This document shows positions 12,801-19,358 of a DNA stretch of 64,000 nucleotides, piece after piece (the stretch's first letter is position 1; every line of letters starts with the position of its first letter). The translations under genes were made by a program, and so were the position numbers. Location of the stretch: contig MGTT01000011.1 of the NCBI GenBank assembly GCA_001799575.1, forward strand, positions 220,025 through 284,024, given 5' to 3'. The notes beneath the pieces were generated by a model, which was not told the origin of the DNA, did no database searches, and saw only the letters and a list, made by a program, of their open reading frames with translations. This stretch comes from Elusimicrobia bacterium GWA2_56_46. Lineage in GTDB: Bacteria > Elusimicrobiota > Elusimicrobia > Elusimicrobiales > UBA9959.

Positions 12801-15800
12801 TAACGTTCGCTCCCACATTCGTGAAATTCGTGAACAATGGCGCATTGGCAAGGGTGGACGTTGACTGGGCCGGCGTATAACTTGTGGCTGTGCCGTTGTT
12901 ATTGATGCCCGCCACACTGAAGTAATAAGTCGTGTTCGCGTTCAGCCCCGAGGAACTTAAGCCAAGATTGTAAGTGTCCGACGTGGTAACCACCGCCCCC
13001 CCCGGGTTAAGCGGATCCGGCGCGGTGGAAGAAACTACGCGGTAAAGCGTGGTGTTCAGCGGGTTGCCGTTGTTAGACCAGTTGAATTGGATAACATTCG
13101 CTCCCACATTCGTGAAATTCGTGAATACCGGCGCATTGACCCCGGTTGGCGCGCCCTCGACCTCCGTATAGCCTGTGTCAATGCCGATATTGTTAAATCC
13201 AGCCACGCGGAAATAGTAAGTGGTGTTGGCCTTGAGGCCGGCGGAGGTAAAGTAGAGATTATATGTGTCGGACGTTGTAAACACCTCGCCATCGGGATTC
13301 AGGGGGTCGGGCGCCGTGGAAACCTCCACGCGGTACCGTGTGCCGGGGTAAGCATTGCCGTTGGCCGACCAGTTGAACCGGATAGCCTCGGCGGAAACAT
13401 CGGTGAAGTTAGTGAACACCGGCATCTTGGCCAGGGTCGAAATCGGCTGGGCCGGCGTGTAACCTGTGAGGATACCGTTATTATTGAGCCCGGCCGCCCG
13501 GAAATAGTAAGTGGTATTAGCGTTGAGGCCCGAGGAACTTAAAGACATCTTGTATGTGTCGGACGCGGTCACCACGGCCCCGTCCGGATTTAAAGGATCC
13601 GGCGCGGTGGAAGTCAGAACGCGGTAAAGCGTGATATTCAATGGGTTGCCGTTATTCGACCAGTTAAACTGGATAACATTCGCTCCCACATTCGTGAAAT
13701 TAGTGAACACCGGCGCATTGGCCCAGGTTGAAGTTGACTGGGCTGATATATAGCCGCTGGGAACGCTGTTATTATTGAGTCCGGCTACGCTGAAATAATA
13801 AGTCGTATTTGCGTTCAGCCCCGAAGAACTTAGGGCCAGATTGTAGGTGTTGGACGCAGTCACAACCGCCCCGCCGGGATTTGAGGGATCCGGCGCCGTT
13901 GAGGTTAAAACACGGTAAAGCGTGGTGTTCAATGGATTGCCGTTGTTCGACCAGTTAAACTGGATAATATTCGCTCCCACATTCGTGAAATTCGTGAACA
14001 CCGGCACATTGACCCGGGTCGAGGTTGACTGGGCCGACGTATAACTGGTAAGAACAGCGTTATTATTAACCCCCGCCACGCTGAAATAATAAGTGGTATT
14101 CGCGTTCAGCCCCGAGGAACTTAGGGCCAGATTGTAGGTGCTGGACGTAGTCACTACCGCCCCGCCGGGATTTGAAGGATCCGGCGCCGTTGAAGTCAGA
14201 ACGCGGTAAAGCGTGGTGTTCAATGGATTGCCGTTGTTCGACCAGTTAAACTGGATAGCATTCGCTCCCACATTCGTGAAATTCGTAAACACCGGCGCAT
14301 TGGCCCAGGTGGACGTTGACTGGGCTGACGTATAACTGGTAAGAACAGCGTTATTATTAACCCCCGCCACCCGGAAGTAATAAGTCGTATTCGCGTTCAG
14401 CCCCGAGGAACTTAGGGCCAGATTGTAAGTGTTGGACGTAGTCACCACCGCGCTGCCGGGGTTAAGCGGGTCGGGCGCCGTTGACACCAGAACGCGGTAA
14501 AGCGTGGTATTCAGGGGATTGCTGTTGTTCGACCAGTTGAACTGGATGGCTCCGGCGGCAACATTAGTGAAGTTGGTAAATACCGGCGCATTGGCCCAGG
14601 TCGAGGTTGACTGCGCCGCCGTGTAACTGGTTGCGACACCGTTGTTATTAATACCTGCCACCCTGAAGTAATAAGTCGCATTCGCGTTCAGCCCGGAAGA
14701 ACTTAAGGCCAGATTGTAGGTGTTAGACGTAGTCACCACCGCCCCGCCGGGATTTGAGGGATCCGGAGCGGTTGACGTCAGGACGCGGTACAGCGTGCCC
14801 GGATAAGGATTCCCTCCTGCCGACCAGTTGAACCGGATGTCGCCCGCGCCAATATCGGTAAAGCCGGAGAATACCGGTATCCCGGCCAGGCTTGAGGTTG
14901 ACTGGGCCGCCGTATAACTGGTGGGAACACCATTGTTATTAATACCCGCCACCCTGAAATAGTAAGTGGTGTTCGCATTCAGCCCGGAGGAGCTTAAAGC
15001 CAGGTTATAGGTGTCCGAGGTGGTAACTATCGCGGCGCCGGGATCTAATGGATCCTGCGCGGTGGAAGTAAACACCCGGTAAAGAGTGGTGTTCAGCGCA
15101 TTGCCGTTGTTAGACCAGTTGAACCGGATGGCCGCGGCGCCCACATTGGTAAAGTTGGCAAACACGGGCGAAAAGGCCAGCAAAGTTGAAGTTGACTGGG
15201 CCGATGTGTAACTTGTGAGGACGGCGTTATTATTAACCCCGGCCACCCTGAAGTAATAAGTCGTGTTCGCGTTCAGCCCGGAAGAACTTAAGGACAGATT
15301 GTAGGTGTTGGACGTCGTCACCACGGCTCCGCCGGGATTTGCGGGATCGGGCGCGGTGGAAGTCAGAACGCGGTAAAGCGTGGTATTCAGAGGATTTGCG
15401 TTGTTCGACCAGTTGAACTGGATGGCGCCGGCGCCCACATTCGTGAAATCAGCGAACACCGGTATATTGGCCCAGGTCGAGGTTGACTGCGCCGCGGTAT
15501 AACTGGTGGAGATACCGTTATTGTTAACGCCAGCCACCCGAAAATAGTAAGTGGTGTTGCCGTTTAGCCCGGAAGAACTTAAGAACAGATTATAAGTGTC
15601 GGATGAAGTTACCACCGCAAGGCCGGGATTAAGCGGATCCGGCGCGGTGGAAGTAAACACCCGGTAAAGCGTGGTATTCAGCGCATTGCCGTTGTTAGAC
15701 CAGTTGAACCGGATGGCCCCGGCGCCCACATTGGTAAAGTTGGTAAACACGGGCGAAAAGGCCAGCAAAGTTGAAGTTGACTGGGCCGACGTATAACTGG

Positions 15801-17700
15801 TGGGAACAGCGTTGTTGTTAATCCCGGCCACCCTGAAGTAATAAGTCGTATTCGCAGTCAATCCGGAAGAGCTTAAGGACAGATTGTATGTGTTGGACGT
15901 CGTCACCACGGCTCCGCCTGGGTTTGAGGGATCCGGCGCGGTGGAAGTCAGAACGCGGTAAAGAGTGGTATTCAGGGGATTTGCGTTGTTCGACCAGTTG
16001 AACTGGATGGCTGAAGAACCGACACCTGTGAAATTGGTGAATACAGGCATATTGGCCCAGGTCGAGGTTGACTGGGCTGACGTATAACTGGTTGTAATAC
16101 CGTTATTATTGATGCCCGCCACCCTGAAATAATAAGTCGTGTTCGCGTTCAGACCCGAGGAGCTCAAGTAAATGTTGTATGTGTTCGACGTGGTCACCAC
16201 CGCTCCGCCCGGGTTTGAGGGATCCGGCGCCGTAGAAGTCAACACCCGGTAAAGAGTGGCGTTAAGCGGGTTGCCGTTGTTCGACCAGTTGAACTGGATG
16301 ACCGAAGAACCGACGCCGGTGAAATTGGCGAACACCGGCGGATTGGCCCAGGTTGAAGTTGACCGGGCCGCGGTATAACCGGTGGCGACAGCGTTGTTGT
16401 TAACCCCGGCCACCCGGAAGTAATAAGTCGTATTCGCGTTCAGCCCGGAGGAACTCAGATAAAGATTGTAAGTGTTGGAAGTGGTGACTACCGCATTGCC
16501 GGGATTCAGCGGGTCCGGCGCGGTGGACGTCAGCACCCGGTAAAGCGTGGTATTAAGCGGATTGCCGTTGTTTGACCAGTTGAACTGGATGACGGACGTG
16601 CCTACGCCGGTAAAATTGGCAAATACCGGTATATTTGCCAGAGTCGAGGTGCCCGGATACGCGGCCCAGGGGCTTGAATTATTGGGGCCGTTGGCGCGCG
16701 CAAAAAGGTAATAGGTGGTATTAGGAGCCAAGGCCGGCGTATAAATAACGGCCTCCACGTCTCCGCTAAGCGTGGTACTGGAGGCATAAATCGGGGAAGG
16801 CGGGTTGGCGGGATTCACGGAGGCCGCCAAAGTGTAGCCGGTCGCCCCGGCGATAAGCGACCAGCCCGCTGTTACGGAGGTGACACCGACATCGGTAAGG
16901 GGAACGGTGATGGCCGGGGAGGAGATGATCATCAGCGCGATCTTCATAAAAGCGTTTATGCTGGAAGTGACGGTGGCGGTGGTATTGCCTGTCGCCCCGG
17001 CCGCCGTTTTGGCAGCGGTTATGACCGCCAGGCCTCCGCCTACGCCTGAGGTGGTTCCGGCATCGGACCATTCCGTGATGCCGGTCAGGTTCGCGTTGCT
17101 CCAGGCAGAAGCGAACGCGGCGGCCGAATCCAGATCGCGCGTCACACCCGCCACCACCAGAGTGTCGTCAACCGTTGTGGTAATGCCGGTCACATTGACC
17201 GAAACCGAAGCGGAGGCTTTCACGCCTCCGCCGGTGATATTCCACGGATCCCCGCCGGGGGTCACGCCCCGGAAAGTGAGGATCTGGGCGTAAACATGGT
17301 TGCCTGAATCCGCGACTCTTGGTGTAGCCATTGCCGAAGACGTGGCCCGGCACCAGTAAACGGCGATGCGCGTTCCGGCGGTGCCGAGGCCGGTCGCCTG
17401 CGGAGAATTCGCGACCTCAACGAATCCGGCGGGGGTAGTCAGGGAGATCGTCTGGCCGCCGGAAGACTCCACGAACAACAGAGCGACGTCATTGATCTGA
17501 TGCGCCGGCCAGGCCGGGTTCACGGAGCTGACGCCGCTGACAGCCGTTCCGGCGGCCTGGAAACGCGGCACTTCGGCGTGGACGGCAGGGGACACCGCGA
17601 AGAAAAAGGCGGACAAAGTGAGGAAAGCGGTAAAAAGCCGCCCGGAACGGAATAAACCGCTCCTGAGCCGCGCCGTTTTTTTACCCCACAGTTCTCTCAT
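874..17700 (-). CDS. Giant secreted FN3-repeat protein with lamin-tail and PQQ-like propeller domains
   Basis: About 5,608 residues from the ATG at 17700; an upstream in-frame TTG at 17709 is possible, but purine-rich AGAGAG sits suitably before the ATG. A signal peptide (hydrophobic AFLTLSAFFFAV, then VHAEV) is followed by a roughly 200-residue N-terminal domain. About 36 fibronectin-III-like modules of 90-95 residues follow (typical pieces: IQFNWSNNGNP, LYRVLTSTAPDP, GLNANTTYYFRVAG). They are interrupted near residues 2400-2590 by an unrelated domain. A propeller-like region follows (about 3960-4560), then two lamin-tail domains (VNEVYPSG near 4606 and INEVSYGA near 4743), and a C-terminal PQQ-like propeller (from about 5226). 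I infer an extracellular adhesin or matrix role; no enzyme motif was seen. It lies directly behind an Rrf2-type regulator gene. Modules are so alike that recent duplication or gene conversion is evident, and assembly errors are possible. Confidence 0.9.
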   Translation of the reverse strand: MRELWGKKTARLRSGLFRSGRLFTAFLTLSAFFFAVSPAVHAEVPRFQAAGTAVSGVSSVNPAWPAHQINDVALLFVESSGGQTISLTTPAGFVEVANSPQATGLGTAGTRIAVYWCRATSSAMATPRVADSGNHVYAQILTFRGVTPGGDPWNITGGGVKASASVSVNVTGITTTVDDTLVVAGVTRDLDSAAAFASAWSNANLTGITEWSDAGTTSGVGGGLAVITAAKTAAGATGNTTATVTSSINAFMKIALMIISSPAITVPLTDVGVTSVTAGWSLIAGATGYTLAASVNPANPPSPIYASSTTLSGDVEAVIYTPALAPNTTYYLFARANGPNNSSPWAAYPGTSTLANIPVFANFTGVGTSVIQFNWSNNGNPLNTTLYRVLTSTAPDPLNPGNAVVTTSNTYNLYLSSSGLNANTTYYFRVAGVNNNAVATGYTAARSTSTWANPPVFANFTGVGSSVIQFNWSNNGNPLNATLYRVLTSTAPDPSNPGGAVVTTSNTYNIYLSSSGLNANTTYYFRVAGINNNGITTSYTSAQSTSTWANMPVFTNFTGVGSSAIQFNWSNNANPLNTTLYRVLTSTAPDPSNPGGAVVTTSNTYNLSLSSSGLTANTTYYFRVAGINNNAVPTSYTSAQSTSTLLAFSPVFTNFTNVGAGAIRFNWSNNGNALNTTLYRVFTSTAPDPLNPGLAVVTSSDTYNLFLSSSGLNGNTTYYFRVAGVNNNGISTSYTAAQSTSTWANIPVFADFTNVGAGAIQFNWSNNANPLNTTLYRVLTSTAPDPANPGGAVVTTSNTYNLSLSSSGLNANTTYYFRVAGVNNNAVLTSYTSAQSTSTLLAFSPVFANFTNVGAAAIRFNWSNNGNALNTTLYRVFTSTAQDPLDPGAAIVTTSDTYNLALSSSGLNANTTYYFRVAGINNNGVPTSYTAAQSTSSLAGIPVFSGFTDIGAGDIRFNWSAGGNPYPGTLYRVLTSTAPDPSNPGGAVVTTSNTYNLALSSSGLNANATYYFRVAGINNNGVATSYTAAQSTSTWANAPVFTNFTNVAAGAIQFNWSNNSNPLNTTLYRVLVSTAPDPLNPGSAVVTTSNTYNLALSSSGLNANTTYYFRVAGVNNNAVLTSYTSAQSTSTWANAPVFTNFTNVGANAIQFNWSNNGNPLNTTLYRVLTSTAPDPSNPGGAVVTTSSTYNLALSSSGLNANTTYYFSVAGVNNNAVLTSYTSAQSTSTRVNVPVFTNFTNVGANIIQFNWSNNGNPLNTTLYRVLTSTAPDPSNPGGAVVTASNTYNLALSSSGLNANTTYYFSVAGLNNNSVPSGYISAQSTSTWANAPVFTNFTNVGANVIQFNWSNNGNPLNITLYRVLTSTAPDPLNPDGAVVTASDTYKMSLSSSGLNANTTYYFRAAGLNNNGILTGYTPAQPISTLAKMPVFTNFTDVSAEAIRFNWSANGNAYPGTRYRVEVSTAPDPLNPDGEVFTTSDTYNLYFTSAGLKANTTYYFRVAGFNNIGIDTGYTEVEGAPTGVNAPVFTNFTNVGANVIQFNWSNNGNPLNTTLYRVVSSTAPDPLNPGGAVVTTSDTYNLGLSSSGLNANTTYYFSVAGINNNGTATSYTPAQSTSTLANAPLFTNFTNVGANVIQFNWSNNGNPPDITLYRVLTSTAPDPSNPVGAVVTASDTYELALSSSGLNANTTYYFSVAGINNNGAATSYTGARSTSTLLAFAPAFVNFTDVDAGAIQFNWSANGNPYPGTLFRVLTSTASDPLNPGGAVVTASDTYNLALISSGLNANASYYFIAAGLNNNGVSTAYTAVRGTSTLAVQPAGLNFTGVWEDRIQFNWSSAGNTPGTVYRVLVSTAPDPSSPDGAVVTASDTYNVYLSSSGLNSDTDYYFRAAAVNNNGILTSYTAPAAARTLPQGGIGAPLIGSITGVYVTSITANWSLVDGATGYTLAASVNSATPPSIDASSTTVGNQSISASVFEPALAANTTYYLFVRANGPGAASVWAAYPGVSTLLAFPPVFTGFTGVGEGAIQFNWSNNGNALNTTLYRVFTSTAQDPLDPGAAIVTTSDTYNLALSSSGLNANTTYYFRVAGINNNGVSTSYTAAQSTSSLAGIPVFSGFTDIGAGAIRFNWSAGGNPYPGTLYRVLTSTAPDPSNPGGAVVTASSTYNVYLTSSGLNANTTYYFRAAGFNNNGIATNYAAAEATSTLLAFAPVFANFSGVDSSAIQFNWSNNGNPLDTTLYRVLVSTAPDPSNPGGAVVTASDTYNLALSSSGLNANTTYYFTAAGLNNNGVPTANTPVQSTSTWANPPVFTEFTNVSADDMQFNWSANGNPYPGTLYRVASSTASDPLNPAGALVVMSETYDVSLILSGLASRTTYYFRAAGLNNNGILTAYSAAQSTATLPAIATKLYFQDTVSSIDPGADDERYLTRTMGAAVATYTKNTLAGTVTPPTAETQFTRVAAGTNVIWYSDPLDAVTIAGNVTFNIWARESAVQANATITAELLRADASGALQSVIASVLIPRAELTTTLAAQNWAKFPVFTVLSNGDRLAVRAYIDDGNGVTMGSGRNVTATLGGATAGVSGDSWVQVTESLAPARPVISAFTNVAARQLTAAWSLVDGATAYTLAASINPDNPPNPVYASSTTENPGATLDTPALDANTTYYLFVRSHDSKASSSWSAYPGTSTLLENAPVFTNFTDVGAGAIQFNWSANGNPYPGTLYRVAVSTAPDPLDPAGAVVTTSNTYNVYFSSAGLNADTTYYFRVAGLNNNSVPTAYTAAQGTATLVAFAPVFANFTNVSANTIQFNWSNNGNPLNTTLYRVLASTAPDPSNPGGAVVTASDTYNLALSSSGLNANATYYFQAAGINKNGIATGYTTAQGTSTWANAPVFTNFTNVAAGAIQFNWSNNGNPPDTTLYRILASTAPDPSNPGGAVVTTSDTYNLALSSSGLSANTTYYFRAAAMNSNSVLTGYTAVQGTSTWANTPVFSNFTNVAAGVIQFNWSNNGNPPDTTLYRVLASTAPDPSSPGGAVVTTSDTYNLALSSSGLSANTTYYFQAAAVNRNSVPSGYTVIQGTATLLANAPVFINFTGLTADAMQLNWSNNGNPLDTTLYRVLASTAPDPSNPGGAVVTASDTYNLALISSGLNANTTYYFRVAGLNRNYVPTSYTAARGTSTLANMPTGRYFTGITPAAIIYNWSATGNASGTRYSVLASTAPDPSAPAGAVVTASVTYNVYLSSSGLAANKAYYFQAAAVNNNGVITSYTSPPDTETTLPIGGIGAPIIGSITGVYVTSMTANWSLVTGATGYTLAASANPANPPSSIDASSTTVGNLSASVFNPALSANATYYLFVRANGPGSVSEWSAYPGTSTLLANAPVFTNFTNVAAGAIQFNWSNNGNPLNTTLYRVLASTALDPSNPGGAVVTTSDTYSLALSSSGLNANTTCYFRVAGLNNNAVPTAYTVAQGTSTWAAVPSFTGFTDISSGSMQANWSPNGNPAATTLYRVLASTAPDPSAPAGAAVTSSDTYNVYLSSAGLDVNATYYFRIAALNRNNILTGYTVAQGTSTLTRPPVFNNFTGVGAGAIQFNWLENGNPLNTTLYRVLASTAPDPSSPAGAVVTASDTYNLALSSSGLNPNTTVYFQVSGLNNNGVPTAYTTVQGTATWANIPLTAVSTFSAASATGFTAAWSGNSNPLPGTTYTVQVSTAQDFNSGAADQVTASTAPASGPAYAFTNLSINTVYYFQVRAVNHNGIYTDYAALGSTRTLTMPAPVIESITGADTNSISASWQLVNEATGYILAASVNPSNPPSPIYASSTTFGKFAVSASVFDPALAPNTTYYLFVRANGNANSSSWSAYPAASTLANLPRSSVSTFSAVADNGFSVSWDNNSNPLGATLYTVQVSTAYDFNVGASDQVTFTTAPASGPGATFSSLNIDTYYYFRVRAQHNNGGFTDWVNLGFVKTKALPVVHSGGDGVIFYGQAGNTMPQFRNYYSAGNNFSAVQNTVSGAAGSLFVIKTNPLSDKQEAVAGYVKDGTLHMLCTDGANWSEEWTQTVGGSELTRRFDIAYETNTGDVMVLYSRDAANTDELGYRIKPGSADCGSGNWSANNNLDPVRTSGVVQWVKMASDRRASSGTIAAIWADDASDLSAMVWNGTAWENEPSAALETSLEVVAVAQDVDDFDVEFESLSGDLMVVWANSAGNNGTNGVRVATAAWTGGTPLHAWGTRYSPPTFDNDATNLDLAANPNSNEMIFASIGNAAGGTSNDMQIGYWSGSAWSNNNDVDATCALPVAGSKLVAAGWLTSGVTTRWLVTYNDASATNIGWYYGTTGAPTLGNPDGTPTPLFANPQVRYDIQQDPVNKDRLIFTVADGASGTGRLFAKRLLMTSVPAFTWSNADGGAALDTSLASTTVGGFSFAFWAAAPSTTFSQSAYRFFNNTDTTDVGVPLAAQDTLAPLPSAGAAFRLRALLHTNQVDLPVDAQDFRLQVAGKGDGTCDAPSGGVPADYTDVTSATVIAFKDNAPADNTALTANAEDPQHGAHTVVNQTYEELNNSTNSVAGIQRNQDGKWDFALKDNGVFPGSVYCLRLVKGDGLLLNSYEVYPELILPALVYVNEVYPSGPSAADDWVELYNNTTSTSPLLGWKLNYVESSIALGGAPITVWTGGAGDVINAGSTFTIVNLPVDLNGGESYHVELLDAGGRLVDQVQWPGPGVLSEGQSFARITDGNPAFLEIDPTPTKNYVNYRATDTFKINEVSYGALNGQFIELYNTSLTSTRTLTGYALRNSYASANGLRFRFTKKIYPRNYALLDFSSVSDDGLSFAYVFGPAGLNGAGDFLTLEDPAGSVEDEVTWQSGASYSRYNYIGETTSVGNYAPAGAVNSIIRQPGEGADTDSNSADFAASAAATLGSRNNNPVPAPANTLAYPLNTGVPQFLARKFPISMTIGSDSSTGTANSIIFGRTGGNPDTRSPHTYRLADIGFNLASLAQQTTVQTGLSFNDQDGYPLAAGATYRVTFNTDTGTKAAPQIILGTVTYDASVHSVTASTSAPLWMNNASRDSAVKLEISNNSPAGFNSLEITTVTFKVLNSVSAPLDTVMAKNLFNAIMLVRDSTSTGIYGRYESGIDVSTIAYIPMSLISLDVNGVSTLTVLAPDLLSASIPAASTRTFYVVFESTQNASARFPDNVFRVSFNSLPTLTVRDGPSDQPEEFTPSAQVETSSITIIAPALPPEGTTWPYAPPTNTVVEAMAGYYTYDGDTSPTVSSAVYMTSTDGYLRAVKKDGTIKWAYPTDTLSPIRTSPMPVVEAGGLYLYFADDNGDVYKIRDNDSSAGLSWKKSIGAPIRSNLMCSDVSCSGDVFYFGAGDNTVRCLNKADGTPCSGWTYASAITAPISGMMAIDNRATVNTAWIGLEDGKMVALKTGDGTSPTSYQTGAAIKSSPYLDARVADPNNVLYFTSTDGKLYARISSNLSNVPAGWPAGATEPEKDYHAGAPIYTSPFVTWEETKYIFFGDDAGRLHKVNAATGLSAAGWPFQAGGAIRSFPNWLPDTVYTPQGGADYVYFGCDDGYIYAVNANTGVLRPGWPVATGGPVRADIVIDTANMTLVVGSTDGKTYVLKIGP
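11281..11623 (-). repeat. Recent internal duplication in giant FN3 gene, copy A
   Basis: This 343-bp stretch matches 14782-15124 with about 7 differences by my count, at an offset of 3,501 bp (1,167 codons, so in frame). Other modules of the gene are clearly more diverged, so this pair marks a recent duplication or conversion. Confidence 0.9.
14782..15124 (-). repeat. Recent internal duplication in giant FN3 gene, copy B
   Basis: Partner of 11281-11623. It encodes the boundary between the module containing FSGFTDIGAGDIRF and the preceding module with YRVFTSTAQDPLDPG; both peptide features recur almost unchanged in copy A. Confidence 0.9.
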
Positions 17701-17710
17701 AAAAATCAAG

Positions 17711-17755
17711 TTCTCTCTTCTGCCTTTAGCCTTTAGCCTTCAGCCTTTCCCTTGT
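17711..17755 (+). repeat. Degenerate heptamer array (CCTTTAG/CCTTCAG type)
   Basis: On the minus strand this reads as successive AAGGCTG/AAGGCTA-like units. It forms the last codons of the Rrf2-type gene and the leader of the giant gene, so the heptamer family overlaps a coding end and a ribosome-binding region here. Confidence 0.7.
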
Positions 17756-18143
17756 CGTTTTCATTCATCATTTCTATGATATCCTGCACGGTCAGGCCTA
17801 CAAGCCAGTGATTAACCTCGTCGCGCAGGGTCTCATACAGCTTAATGGACAGCTCTTTCTTTTCCGTACCGGGCGCGCCGTTAAAAGTGAAAGCTTCCAT
17901 CAGCTCCCAGACGCTTATATTGTCCAGATCCTTGCGCAGCCGGTAACCCCTGCCTTTCTGCGATTCCACGAAACCGGCGTGAACCAGCGCCTGCAAAACC
18001 TTATTGCAGTAAGGCGCGGGCAGGCCCTGAAAACGCGAGATGTCGGCCACCTGGTTCCACTGTCCGCCATTGTTCCGGCCGAGATAATGCAGACAGGCAA
18101 GTCCATAAGCGAGAGTCTTGTTCATTTTCATAAGTCTTCTCAT
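17733..18143 (-). CDS. Rrf2-family transcriptional regulator
   Basis: A 136-residue winged-helix regulator: LAYGLACLHYLG, an HTH region (WNQVADISRFQGLPAPYCNKVLQAL) and the wing GFVESQKGRGYRL match the Rrf2 pattern. The three-cysteine cluster that binds Fe-S in IscR/NsrR is absent (only Cys in LACLHY and PYCNK), so a redox cluster is unlikely. Starts at 18143, 18131 or 18125 are all possible. The gene lies 32 bp upstream of the giant FN3 gene on the same strand and behind a near-consensus promoter with three palindromes, so autoregulation and control of the giant gene are the natural inference. Its C-terminal KGKAEG comes from heptamer-repeat DNA. Confidence 0.8.
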   Translation of the reverse strand: MRRLMKMNKTLAYGLACLHYLGRNNGGQWNQVADISRFQGLPAPYCNKVLQALVHAGFVESQKGRGYRLRKDLDNISVWELMEAFTFNGAPGTEKKELSIKLYETLRDEVNHWLVGLTVQDIIEMMNENDKGKAEG

Positions 18144-18161
18144 GTCAGTGGTTCTTGGGTG

Positions 18162-18186
18162 TCATCGGATAATTCTTATCCGATGA
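18162..18186. promoter_or_regulatory. 25-bp palindrome, candidate operator
   Basis: Perfect 11-bp arms (TCATCGGATAA / TTATCCGATGA) around a 3-bp centre, 19 bp upstream of the Rrf2-type start codon. Its size and dyad form suit a dimeric winged-helix regulator. Binding by the adjacent regulator is an inference. Confidence 0.65.
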
Positions 18187-18200
18187 TAGGGCAAAAAATA

Positions 18201-18238
18201 AACAGCCGACGGCTGTTCCGTTGTTATAGATATCTATA
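18201..18238. promoter_or_regulatory. Two further palindromes in the Rrf2 leader
   Basis: AACAGCC-GAC-GGCTGTT at 18201-18217 and the 14-bp perfect palindrome TATAGATATCTATA at 18225-18238. The second touches the -10 box at 18238 and lies at the expected transcription start, a position suited to repression. Confidence 0.55.
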
Positions 18239-18265
18239 GTATACCAGATGGGCTGGCGTTGTCAA
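18238..18265 (-). promoter_or_regulatory. Promoter of Rrf2-giant FN3 operon
   Basis: Minus strand: TTGACA (18265-18260), 16-bp spacer, TATACT (18243-18238). It is close to the sigma-70 consensus and directed at the Rrf2-type gene. It starts 5 bp beyond the stop codon of the radical SAM gene, so the two transcription units abut. Confidence 0.75.
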
Positions 18266-18269
18266 GGGG

Positions 18270-19358
18270 TTAGGGGCTTGACTTTTGATACAAAGCATTA
18301 GCCATGGCGCAGGCGGGCTTGTTGGGGGCGAAAACGTCGCCTTCCTCAATAAGACTTACGCCAGGGCAGCGGCTGCAAAAATCGATATGCGGACAGGAAG
18401 CGCATTTGCCCATTTCTTTCACGCCGACCGAACGCCATTTTTTAAGCCAGCGGGAGTTCTTCCACAGGCCGGCAAAGCGTTCGCGCTTAAGATTACCCAG
18501 TTTCACCGGCAATTGCAGGCAGGGATAAAGCTCCCCCCCGGGATCCACGGCGCAGACATTCCGGCCGGCGCCGCAGGGAAAGCCAAAGGCTGAAGGATGA
18601 AGGCTAAAGGATAAAGGGACGGAAGGGGGTGAGGGAGGCGAGGGAAGGGATGAGGGATGAGGGATGAGGGATGAAGAAAGGGAGAGGAGATTAACGGCTT
18701 TTGCGAGCTGGCGGCTGGAGAGGCGGAATTTAAGGGCGGCGTCGTCGCCGTCACTGGCCGCGGTTATTACCGGGTCGAATGAGATCCCGAAACCCTCGCG
18801 CTTCGCCAGGGCCTTCAGCCAGCCGATCTGCGGCAGGTTTGTCTTCATCAGCGGGATCTTCATCCTCACTTTTATGCCGGCTTTTTTCAGCAGGCGGGAG
18901 GCCGAAAGACTGCCCTCAAAAGACCCTTTCAGACCGGTAATAGCGTCATGAATCTGCGCGCGGCCGTAAAAACTGATCTCAAAACCGGAAACCCCCGCTT
19001 TTTTCAACTTCAGCGCCAGCGCTCCGTCCATCCCCAGGCCGGTTGAAAAGATCCGCACGTCGAATTTAAGTTTTTTGGCGCGGGCACACAGCTCCGCCAG
19101 GTCCGGCCTGAGCAGCGGTTCCCCCCCGGTAAACACCAGGTAAAGCGCTCCGGCCTCCGCCAGTTGCGCCAGGATCTTCCCCCATTGCGCGGCCGGCAGC
19201 TCGGAACCGGGCGCGGCGCGGCCGCGCGTTTCGGGCAGGTAGCAATGCCGGCAGCTGAGCGGGCAGCGCCGGGTGAGCTCGATGGTGACCGAGACCGGAA
19301 TATTGCGCTCAAGAGTGAGCGTATTAAGTTTCGCCGCCGGGGATTGTTCAGGCTGCAT
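18270..19358 (-). CDS. Radical SAM/SPASM peptide-modifying enzyme
   Basis: 362 residues. The radical SAM cluster motif CPLSCRHC (CX3CX2C) lies near residue 31, followed by the GGEPLL SAM-binding motif. The C-terminal SPASM region carries the expected cysteines (CGAGRNVC, GELYPC, CASCPHIDFCSRC, PAC) for auxiliary Fe-S clusters. Such proteins modify ribosomal peptides or act as anaerobic maturases. It is the last gene of a coupled operon with a PqqD-like protein, a 45-residue Cys-bearing peptide and an S26-like peptidase; it overlaps the peptidase gene by 11 bp. A Pro/Ser-rich insert just before the SPASM domain (roughly residues 227-256) is encoded by an 88-bp heptamer array and looks like inserted DNA tolerated in a loop. 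Substrate and chemistry are inferred from context only. Confidence 0.88.
   Translation of the reverse strand: MQPEQSPAAKLNTLTLERNIPVSVTIELTRRCPLSCRHCYLPETRGRAAPGSELPAAQWGKILAQLAEAGALYLVFTGGEPLLRPDLAELCARAKKLKFDVRIFSTGLGMDGALALKLKKAGVSGFEISFYGRAQIHDAITGLKGSFEGSLSASRLLKKAGIKVRMKIPLMKTNLPQIGWLKALAKREGFGISFDPVITAASDGDDAALKFRLSSRQLAKAVNLLSLSSSLIPHPSSLPSPPSPPSVPLSFSLHPSAFGFPCGAGRNVCAVDPGGELYPCLQLPVKLGNLKRERFAGLWKNSRWLKKWRSVGVKEMGKCASCPHIDFCSRCPGVSLIEEGDVFAPNKPACAMANALYQKSSP
18586..18673 (+). repeat. Heptamer array inside the radical SAM gene
   Basis: Units AAGGCTG, AAGGATG, AAGGCTA, AAGGATA at 18586-18613, then degenerate purine-rich units, then (AGGGATG)x4 at 18646-18673. On the coding strand it is read without stops as an SSLIPHPSSL-type peptide. 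It contains two blocks of four heptamers of different subtypes. Confidence 0.9.

Noticed and set aside
6500..16900. Regular direct repeats of about 280 bp resembling a satellite or CRISPR-like array
   Set aside because: They are the FN3 modules of one open reading frame on the minus strand; substitutions keep the frame and the FN3 pattern.
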